Below are positions 51,301 to 60,300 of a stretch of DNA of 62,337 nt, piece after piece. Every line of letters starts with the position of its first letter. The first letter of the stretch is position 1. The stretch is from Symbiodinium natans. Taxonomy: Eukaryota; Sar; Dinophyceae; Suessiales; Symbiodiniaceae. Under the pieces are notes generated by a model. That model saw nothing but the letters and a program-made list of their open reading frames with translations. It did no database searches and was not told the origin of the DNA. The position numbers and the translations under genes were made by a program. The stretch covers positions 70,181 to 132,517 of the forward strand of contig CAJNDS010002840.1 in NCBI GenBank assembly GCA_905221605.1, written 5' to 3'.

Positions 51301-54300
51301 TAATATAGTAGGGATTATTATTTCTTAATAAGACTATTCTTCCTTGTAAGGGCAATATAGGGATTATTATTTCTTATTCTTTTGGGTTCTTAAGCAACTA
51401 GTAGCTTAAGGTAGGCGCAGGACGGTGGGAAGATGCCAGGCTCAGTCCCTCACCTACATCCAGGCCCGGGAGTAGCCAAGGAATAAAAGGGTGCCCTTTT
51501 TGGTTCTAAGGGGATTAGAAGGGAACCCCAACCCTAAAAAAAGAGAAAAAAGGGCCTACTCCGGGTCCTAGTTAAGGTAGGCAGGACGGCCAGGAAGATG
51601 CCAGAACTCAGTCCCTCGCCTACATTGTGCGCGAACGCTCTGAAGGGACTTCGACTACGAAAATGCTGCTTCGTTTTCCCATGCTCCTACCTGGGGGCGG
51701 GGGGGACTCAGACAGCCTAAGCCCTAAACCCTAAACCCTAAACCCCAAACCCCAAACCCTAAACCCTAAACCCCAAACCCTAAACCCTAAGCTGCCACCG
51801 CAGCACCGGCTCCCGATCGATGATCTCGAAGATCTTGACCGTCGCGCCAATGGCTGACGCAAAGCTGGGCATGAGGCCTGAAACCCAATGTGGCCAAAAA
51901 GCCTTGGGGTAGCTTAGGGTTTAGGGTTTAGGGTTTAGGGTTAAGGGTAGTTACATGGTCCCTTAGTCGGGATTAATCGGGACCCCTTCTATACCCCTTA
52001 TAGACCCCATACAACCCAAGGGCCCATACGTGAGAACACTCTAGAGAAGGTACGGGGGCCACATGCAGGGCCCATGTAACTACCCTTAGAAACAAACAAA
52101 GCGTAACCAAGCCCTAAGCCCGATTCCGCAAGTTCTCTTCATGGTTTAGTAGGTGCCCCCAGGCATGAGCCAGGTGTCGCAACTAAGTATGGAGCCACGA
52201 CACTTGAGAGCAAGGGTAGGGGGAACATGTGCGTGGTTCGGTTGATGAGATCAGCTGCAGTTATGTCTGCAGGGGCAGCCTAGACATATCAATGAATCAA
52301 AGCTACGCTCAGCATGCTCCTTCTGAGATGACAGGAATGACAGTTGTCCTCATAGCAACTCTTGTTTTCATCGCGACGTGGCACGGAGCTCACAAACAAC
52401 ACAACTCTTCGAGCTTGACACACTATCAGGTACAATGAGTGGCTTCTGATGTTGCAGCAACCTTTCTTGCAGACCCAGCTAATATAGGGGCCTGAATAAT
52501 TAGAATAGGGTTTTGGGGTTGTTATAGGTAATACTACTGGTAATTATTTCCGACCCCCATATTAAACCTTTAACTCTCCCAGCTGCCAGGGTTGGCACTC
52601 AGGTAAACGAGCCTATGCTGCATGCCTAAACAGTACCTCCGCAGCCCGAAACCTTATCCGCAACAAATCGCTGAGGGCTGAGGGTAGTTACATGGTACCT
52701 AGTATGGGCCCTCAAAAGGGTACCCCCTATATACCCCTTCTAAAACCATGTACAAATTAAGGGCACATACATCAGCCATCTTGAGGGCCCATTTAACTAC
52801 CCCTCCAAAATCACAGATAAATACCAACCCATGAGCCCTGATTCCCGCTGAGGGCCGAACTGCCGAGCATTGCGACGGAGCCGGACAGACTAACCTGCGA
52901 CATCCAACCCAGCAGTTCGGGGTTTATGGGCTTCAAGTTCAGTGTTCAGGCTTTCAGACAAGGTTTAGGGTTCATGTGTTCCGGGTTCAGTTTTCAGGTT
53001 AGGGTTCAGGGTTCGGGTTTAGGGTTTAGGGTTTAAGGTCTAGGGTTTTCAGGTTTAGGGTCTAGGGTCCAGCAGTCTGAAATCCAGGGCTTGGACCGGG
53101 GCAGGGTTCTGGCCCAAGACGGCCCCTCCAAGGACTGAGGGTTGTCATTCTTCGCGGTTTAGGGTTTAGGGTTTAGGGTTTAGGGTTTAGGGTTTGGGGT
53201 TTGGGGTTTGGGGTTTGGGGCTTGGGGCTTGGGGGTTCGTAGGCTGCAATTGTCAAGCGGACCACAAGGGGCTACCATTCTAAAGACCGACCCCTCCATT
53301 GGCTAGCGCCTGCTACACAAACCGAGCGAAAGCTGAGTAGAGCATCGCACTGCTGCGTGCGAGCGGCTGTGTACAAGATGAAGGAAATCAGCTGCCCAGA
53401 AGTCATCTCATTGTTGTGGACGAGGGTGGCGCCTGCGGAAACCCTAAACCCTAAACCCTAAAACCCTAAACCCTAAAACCCTAAACCCTAAACCCTAAAC
53501 CCTAACCCTAAACCCTAAACCCTAAAAAGTCCCAAACCCGGAGCCCTGAGCGGAAACAAGGCCAACAGCTGCATGCAAGCTTTGACCGAGCTGGGGTTGC
53601 ATCGGGCAAACGCCACGTGTTGCTGGGTAGGGTTTAGGGTTGAGGGTTGAGGGTTGAGGGTTGAGGGTTTAGGGTTTAGGGTTTAGAGGCCCGGGCCGTA
53701 TCGGAGCACAATGGTGAACGCGATGAAGAAGAGCATGCCAACCTGACCAGCCGACTCACAGCCCCCAACCCAACAACAGCTTTAGGGTTTAGGGCTTAGG
53801 GTTTAGGGTTTGCGCGCGCATGGAAAGCACGAACAAAGGTTTTCTGCATCCTAACTTCACATCTGCTCTGCATGATTCATGGTTCTGCTCGACCAGCTGT
53901 GGCATCTGTGCCGTCACTCGAGCCGCGCATAGAACCCAGTGACCCGAGTCTCCAGCTACGCCAGACCATGCTCCGTAGATCATCGACCGTTGTCGTCCAT
54001 ACCGATAGACAAGATCACTGGCGGCACCTTCGCAAGTACAAAGTGATATTTATGGAGAGTCTGGTGCGGAAAAAAACACCTGCTGCTCCTGCTGCGTGAG
54101 GCACATTCAGTCAGAGATCGGCTAAGTTTAAAGACACAGAACTGCACAGAGCAGCGCGCTGCAGCCACGGTGCAGTACTTCTTGTCCATCAGCTTCTCGC
54201 CAGAGCTGAAAGCGCGGACGGTGCGAAGATTGCCAAAAGTCTCTGAAGCCAGGTTTCCGACTTCTGCAGTCCTTATCTACCATTTGCATAAGAACCCTAA

Positions 54301-57300
54301 AAAAAAACAAACAATGCTCCTTATGTTACCCTTGGTAAGGAAGAGTCGTAGCCATCGCCCAGGATTTTTTTCCGAACCACAACTGTAAACGGTGGCTGGC
54401 GGTGATGATAGGACTGCTCCAACACCTTTTTGTTGGATAGGGTTTTAGGGTTTTAGGCTTTTAGGGTTTAGGGTTGAGTGAGCATGTGACATTTAGATGA
54501 CCTCTTGCGAGTGGGAGGGCTCGTTTGTTGATCCAGCCATACTAGCTCTACATGCGTAATAATACAAAACAATAATAATAATGATAATAAAAATAATAAA
54601 TAAATATATATATATATATACATACATATGTATATGATACCTCCCCCCCCCCCCCAAAAATGCGGCGGGTAACTCGTCCGCATGTTCAACTTGCCGCTGC
54701 ATGCACTTCAGAAGCTGCTTACGGTTTAAAGTGCAGACCGAATTCTTCCGAAAACCGATGCCACAATCCCAAACTCCAGAATGACCAAAAGAACTAATGA
54801 AGAAAAACGCAAAACAAAGAAGAAGAGAAACACCAACAAAACAACAAAACACATGTCATGATAATTCGTTGACAACCAAAGCCTATATAACAGCAAGTTG
54901 TGTTTACAATTTCGGTCATTTTTGCTGTGTTTCTTGTTGCTGGTTTTCCTTTTTTTCTTGCTGTTGGTTTCACGTAAATTCGGTCTGCTATTTGTCTTAT
55001 CTGTATATTTACTTGGTTAGAGCGCCCCACCCCACCCCCACCCGCCAAGACCTAAATATTTGCCACTCCACTCTTATACGTGCTTCTACGAGTTCGCATG
55101 GGGTGGCTAAAGTTTTAGACTATGTTTCCATTAAGCGTGTAGTGGTTCCATCGGGAATATCGAGGAGAGCAAGGTTTTGCAAAATTGGATAGGGGTACCC
55201 CTTTATACCTCAAGCAGAACAGAATCCCCTTAAAGAGACCCCCCCCCCAAAAAAAAAAAAAAACACGGAAACCCCCATATACAGTGACATAGGTAGGTAA
55301 GGATTCAGGCTGGGGCCGATGAAGCACCTCGAAGGGCTTAATCGGTTTAGCACCTCAAAGTGCTTCAACCCCTCCCCCTAACATAAAACACCCAACAGTT
55401 GGAACATCGTTCTCCTTATACCCCAGAAGGTTACGAAAAAAGATTCCCAGCACTCATCGTCCTGAAACCATGTTCCAACTTTATGGAGCTTACTGTGATG
55501 TTAAACTCCCTTGCCCCCAAATATTAAACCACCCCCCATTATGGTTACATTTTATGATATGGGGGCGTGTTCAATACTTGGGGGTAGGGGGGGTAGGGGG
55601 TGGGGGGCGGGCTTAATGTTACAGAAGCACTTTGAGGTGCTCCCCCCTACCCCCTGATATTAAATACCCTCCCCCCCCCGCCCCGTATACTATGGGATAT
55701 CTATAATGGGGCCCTAAATACTATAATATATCAATAATCGGGGTCTTACATCTGGGGTAAGGTGGGGGTTTTAGCTTTGGGGGGAGGGGTTTCATCGGCC
55801 GGCTTCGGATTCAAGACTGAAGATGCTCTGCCCTGGGGAAGTGTAATTCTTGCTCCTTTAACCTGGCTGGTTCTTAGTAGGGAATGAGGGAAAGAGGTAC
55901 TAAACCCTAAACCCCTAAACCCCTAAACCCCTAAACCCCTAAACCCCTAAACCCCTAAACCCCTAAACCCCTAAACCCCTAAACCCCTAAACCCCTAAAC
56001 CCCTAAACCCCTAAACCCCTAAACCCCTAAACCCCTAAACCCTAAACCAGGTTGGCCAGACCCTAGTTAAAGCGGGGGGATCCCAAATCTTAGTCCCAAA
56101 TCCCTAAACCCTAAACCCTAAACCCTCCAAAACCTGGAGAGGAGAGTTTTTAGTGCTCCCCACAAGCTTCTATAGATCTTATAATTGGCGAAATCTGAAA
56201 CTAGTAAGGGTTCCCTCGCGTGCATGCCAGCATGGGCTTTAGGGTCTATCGAAAAGGTTGTAGGGAACTGGGTTTTGCCTAAAAATCAAAGGCTAAACAG
56301 AAGAGTTTCTTTTGCCTTTTGTATATTTTCCTTAAGGGGAGAGACCCTAGCTTAGAATGTCTGAATCACAATGGCCAAGGCTAAGGCGGCGAGATCCCAA
56401 ATCTTTGTCCCTCAATCCTATTCTTTAAGTCTTGAGAAAAGGGATTCCTAAATAACACAGAGGAGTCTTGAGTACTCAATCTTATGCGCTAAGTCCTAAA
56501 CGCGTAGGATGTAGCAGGATTTGGGGAGCAGGATTTAGGGAAGAATGTTTGAAGCCCGCCCCGAATCGAATTTCAGGGTGGGGGGAGGGGGGGGGGGGGT
56601 CATTTTCGGATATTAATAATATTTGCATTTTCATTCTTGGAATCGGCCCACTTTTGCCCGAATCGGGACTTAAATCTTACTCGCTAAACCCTGAGCGAAT
56701 GGTTTAGGGCAAGGACGTAGGGACCACCAAGCACTCATTTGACGCTGCGCTTTCCTGCATGACAAGCATGTTTTGCAGCGGTCCATTGTAAAATTACAAA
56801 ATACAACAAAATACATAAATGAAAACGGTCCTCTTCAGACATTTGTCGGGATTTTTGAGTTCCTCCGTGCGCCCACCCACCGGCCCACGCCCAACCCGGA
56901 GACACCTTCTCTTTCAACGCAGCGGGGGTTCCTGTGGTGCTTGCATAGCTTGAACACGCCAAGCTTCTCGTCCTGGTATTTCTTGCTCACTCGCCGAGAG
57001 ATCTGGCCCATAAACACGGCCAAGATGCTCACCTGCCAGGCTACTATTTGCTTAAGAACCCCAAAAAATACGAAAATGTTCTTCCTTGTAAGGGCTATAT
57101 AGGGATTATTGTTTTTTGTTTTTGGGGTTCGTATGCACATAGTAGCAGAGCCTAGGATGTGTGGACTCCTCTGGGGGAAACTCTGGCTCACAGAGCTGCG
57201 TGGCAGTTCAGGGCCTACCATGACACAAGCTTCCAAGGATCAGGACTTCTGGTCGGCAGAAGGTTGGTGAGGTTGTTGGCTAAACCCTAAACCCTAAACC

Positions 57301-60300
57301 CTAAACCCTACACCCTACACCCTACACCCTACACCCTAAACCCTAGACCCGAGACCCTAAACCCTCTAAACCCTAAACCCTTGGCATCATAGGGCCAAGG
57401 CGTAAACCCTTGCAGCCCAGTGGCCACTGGCACAGTGACAAGCATGGCCAGGGTGAGCTTCCATGAAGTCACCTGAGATCGCCCTAAACCCTAAACCCTA
57501 AACCCTGAACCCTAAACCCTAAACCCTAAACCATAAACCCTAAACCCAAAACCCTAAACCCTGAACCCTAAACCCTGGGCTTCACACTGGACTAGGCCCT
57601 CTAGAGCCCTGAAGACGAAGGGTTTTTGAAACCCTACCATGCCCGACCTTCGCCAATTGTTGGCCTTGTCCTCTCCCATTCCCTCCAGCAGCAGAGAACT
57701 GAATCGATGCCCACCATGGAAGACAGTGTGCACGCTTTGAACGATAGCCGGAACCGTTTTGAGAAATTTAAACTACGACTTGCTTCAGAACCCCCTCAAA
57801 CCAGTAAAAGATCACCATCCCTATCTTACAAGGAAGAATATGTTTATCTTGTTTTGGGGAGAGAATAATTAACCCAAACCTTATGTGGAAGACTTTGTGT
57901 GCGTGTGTGTGTTTGTCTTTTTTGGGGGTTTTTAAGCAAGTAATAGGAAATGAAGCGGCCACCACAGAGTACGTCAGCATTGGAGTGTTCAGAAGCGCCG
58001 GGCAGACATAATCTAGGGGCCCTTAATAATTAGAATCGGGTTTTCGGGGTAAAAGTAGAATTCTATAGGGCCCATGAGGAAACACCATTGGTAACTATTT
58101 TTAAGGCGCCTGTATTAGGACCTGCTAGGACAGCTGCGACTTTGCTTGCCTTGGCTCTGGGGGGGGGGGGGGGGAGACGTGAGTTTAGGGTTTTTCGGGA
58201 TAGGTACTTTTTCCTTAAGAACCCCCCAAAAATGAAAGATAGTCATCCCTGTATTGCCCCTATATTGAAGAATATCCTATGTACTGTTAAGGGGGTTCTT
58301 AATTCGCAAAGAAGGGGACGTAAAATTCGACTCTCGTGCGGAGCAAAGCCACGAGCATCACGATGACGGACAGCAGCAAGCTGGCGCTGCTGCGCAGGAA
58401 AATGGAGATGTTTGAGCTCGCCTCAGCTTGGAGCACAAGCCTCTGGTTACTCTACACTCCCTACATCCTACACCCTAAACCCTTACCCCTGAACCTAAGA
58501 CCTAACCCTACTAGTACCGAGCCCTAGCAAGCGCTAGAAAACAGCATGCAGTCGCGTATACAAATCCTCCAGAGGCATGCAGGTGAGAAAAGCTTGCAAG
58601 CGAATGGCCTGTCGAAGCGACCTGTGCCCGTTGCAGCCCAGATGCGGCATTCTGCAAAGTTCCAGTGTCATTGGTCAACCGGGACACCAATGCCTGGATA
58701 GGAAACTACTTGCCGAGCATGAGCATGCATTTTACAGTGGTTTTGCGTAGCGTTGCGTTGCATTGCATCTCTGTTCCATTGCAGTACATTCCGCTGCGTT
58801 GCATTGTGTTATATGTGTATATATATATATGTATGTATATATATATATATATGTGTATATACATATATTCCAGGGCATACTCCTCCGACAACAACGGAAC
58901 TTAAAAGGCTGAGCCTTCTCTTCTTTTAAAAACAAGGAAACACAAAACCCTTACCATTTAATGCTGTGCATCCATGGCGACATTCAATCGCGTGACAACT
59001 CGAGCGTCCAGGATATTTAATCACCGTTGCGAGTTTCGATCTTTGGCTTGAGCAAACATTGGAGTCGAGACAGACGGGATCCAGTTTTGAAATCCTGTCT
59101 GTGATTTCATTGTATTATATCTAAAGGTGTTAGATTGGAAAGACATGGAAACTTTGGATGGTTCGTATGGTGCCACGTCCCAGTATTTGTTCGAACTTAA
59201 TCTATTGGCTAGTAAGATGCTTTATCTTCAATTCTAACTCATCGCATTCCATATACGTCCTCGTGCAGCCCATGCCTTCCCAAAGCAGTGCAGACGGAAA
59301 ACGCCAGTAGTCTGCACGTCGAAGAAGGCGACTTCTTGACGGAGCAGCGCACGAAAAACCTGAGGGTCACGTGTCACCTCTGCGCATGCACCGTCCCTGG
59401 GAAAGTGGAGAATAGATGCCTTTCAACAAAAACTGGGATGTGCCTGACATATGGGCTTAAAGTGTTTACTTTACATGCCAGGGGCTTCTCTAGGCATTCC
59501 CCGGAACCACCCATCCAAATCCTTGGCTCAATTCCAGAGCAGCAGCTGACAGTGTGTCCCTGCTAGAAGCTCCTAAGCCCAAAGCCCTCGGCCGTGTTTC
59601 CGCAGGCTACCGGATCCCATCCCCACACGCAGTTGTGAGAGCACGGACGCAGGGCCTGCTTTCTCAGCTCGCACACGATGCGTTCCCCTGCCAGGACGAA
59701 CAATGCACCTGAGATGCAAGGTCGCAGGGGGTTCGCGGAAGTGTGGGAACTGCGAAGCCCGGAAGCTCTCAACCCTAATGTAGGAGCCTGAATACTTAGG
59801 AAACTTAGAATAGGTTCTTATAGTAGAATGAAAAGGAACCACACGGGAACAGTTTTAGAAATTATTCCCTGTAATGGCCCTGCATCAAAGCACCTCGAAT
59901 CATGGAGGTAAGGGAAGAGGCGATGGCGACCACAATGATCTCGGCCGTCACCTTTTCTGCAGGGGTTGTGGCTTTCCGGCAGTCTGCGTAGAGTTGCTAG
60001 AGCTCTGCAGGCCTCAGAGAGTGTTTAGGGTTTAGGGTTTAGGGGTTTAGGGTTTAGGGATTTGGGGGTTTAGGGTTAGGGGTCTAGGGTTTGGGGTTTA
60101 GGGTTTAGGGGTTTCGGGGTTTAGGGTTTAGGGCCTCAGAGAGTGTCCTGGGCTAGAAGTTTGCGGTTGGGACGTAGGCTCCAGGGGGGTTCAGGCGACA
60201 AGGTTCGGGGTCATTTACTTAAGCCAACAATGGAGGGATCCTAAACCCTAAACCCTAAACCCGAATAAACCCTAAACCCTAAACCCTGAACCCCTAAACC

